Positions 63,589-64,000 of a DNA stretch of 64,000 bases are shown one piece after another. Location of the stretch: positions 62,001 through 126,000 of the forward strand of contig DATHKR010000290.1 of the NCBI GenBank assembly GCA_035489015.1, given 5' to 3'. The position numbers and the translations under genes are program-made. The notes beneath the pieces are model-generated. The model worked only from the letters and a program-made list of their open reading frames with translations, did no database searches and had not been told where the DNA came from. This stretch comes from DATFRY01 sp035489015 (GTDB lineage: Bacteria > Myxococcota_A > Polyangia > Haliangiales > Haliangiaceae). Every line of letters starts with the position of its first letter. The stretch's first letter is position 1.

Positions 63589-64000
63589 CTAGCACGCCCT
63601 CGCGCGAGCGCCGCCCGGTACGCCCAGGGCGAGGAAGCCGTCCAGGACGCTCCGGCCGTGCGGGTGGGCGTCGTCGAAGAGCTCGGGGTGGAACTGGACG
63701 CCGAAGACCGGGCGCGACGCGTGCCGCATGGCCTGGATCGGGCTGGTCGGGTTCGAGGCGACCAGCTCGAAGCCCGGCGGCAGCTCCTTGACCTCGTCGC
63801 AGTGGGAGGCCCAGACGGCGATCCGACCCGGCAACCCGGCGAACGGGCCGTCGCCGCACACGTCCACATCCACGAAGCCGCGCTCGCGGAACGCGCCCTC
63901 GTAGCCGTCGCCGGGCGCGATGCGGCGGATCAGGCCGACCGTCGCGCCGTGGCACAGCGCGATCTGCTGGTGCCCGCCGCACACCCCGAGCACCGGCTGC
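63589..64000 (-). CDS. Class I glutamine amidotransferase (5' end cut by window edge)
   Basis: About 136 C-terminal residues are visible. The nucleophile elbow GVCGGHQQ holds the catalytic cysteine, and FGVQFHPELF holds the catalytic His-Glu pair, so the triad is complete. WASHCDEV and AMRHASRPVFGVQ are typical of GuaA-like and stand-alone GATase domains. It would release ammonia from glutamine for a partner, or hydrolyse a gamma-glutamyl compound. Reading continues to the window edge, so the true start lies outside. Confidence 0.85.
   Translation of the reverse strand, partial: QPVLGVCGGHQQIALCHGATVGLIRRIAPGDGYEGAFRERGFVDVDVCGDGPFAGLPGRIAVWASHCDEVKELPPGFELVASNPTSPIQAMRHASRPVFGVQFHPELFDDAHPHGRSVLDGFLALGVPGGARARAC

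Overview
The window is 64 kb of very GC-rich DNA. It encodes many Ser/Thr kinases, FHA-domain sigma-54 activators, ECF sigma factors and lipoproteins with Asp/Gly-rich linkers, plus a TPR-CHAT caspase-like protease, a TonB receptor and a Tat-type amine oxidase. This points to a predatory or soil Myxococcota (Polyangia or Haliangiales-like). That assignment is inferred from gene content; no rRNA, tRNA, CRISPR array, IS element or prophage was seen. Both ends cut through genes: mazG on the left and a class I glutamine amidotransferase on the right.

0-5.9 kb: mazG (minus) diverges from phoH, a GAF/HD-GYP protein, ybeY and a COQ4-like gene. A DUF3455 lipoprotein follows. 5.9-10.1 kb (minus): an ECF sigma factor, an NrsF-type membrane anti-sigma and a Ser/Thr kinase form one operon behind a candidate ECF promoter; an FHA/sigma-54 activator lies upstream. 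10.2-11.2 kb: an isoaspartyl peptidase.

11.2-22.3 kb is the most unusual stretch. Five plus-strand genes encode a kinase-receiver fusion, a receiver protein, a membrane-anchored pseudokinase, a TPR-CHAT cysteine protease and a subtilisin-like lipoprotein. They face an ECF sigma/anti-sigma pair on the other strand. Together they read as a candidate phospho-signalling to proteolysis to transcription module. 22.5-33.6 kb: two large propeller-like lipoproteins, an LtrA-family membrane protein, a second FHA/sigma-54 activator and a divergent 1270-aa kinase-cyclase-like-ATPase-TPR regulator.

33.7-38.4 kb: an outer-membrane-like protein and an MFS permease diverge from a SET-domain protein translationally coupled to a Tat-exported amine oxidase. 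38.4-48.6 kb: a polyester/fatty-acid type locus controlled by a TetR regulator with two near-identical palindromic operators. It has an alpha/beta hydrolase, an MFS permease and a collagen-like lipoprotein on one side, and an acyl-CoA synthetase, a TonB receptor and a PHB-depolymerase-like esterase on the other. 48.6-54.4 kb: a small membrane/HTH gene pair, an MBL-fold-like gene, a TetR-EmrBA efflux operon and a Phd/Doc-like toxin-antitoxin pair.

54.4-64 kb: a zinc metalloprotease with VCBS-like repeats, a tiny ORF with a perfect Shine-Dalgarno, and a PaoABC-type periplasmic aldehyde oxidoreductase whose iron-sulfur subunit carries an N-terminal redoxin-like domain. A repeat lipoprotein, a thioesterase, a methyltransferase and the truncated amidotransferase follow. 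Several genes have a -10-like box 6-10 nt before the start codon and no Shine-Dalgarno, consistent with leaderless transcripts.
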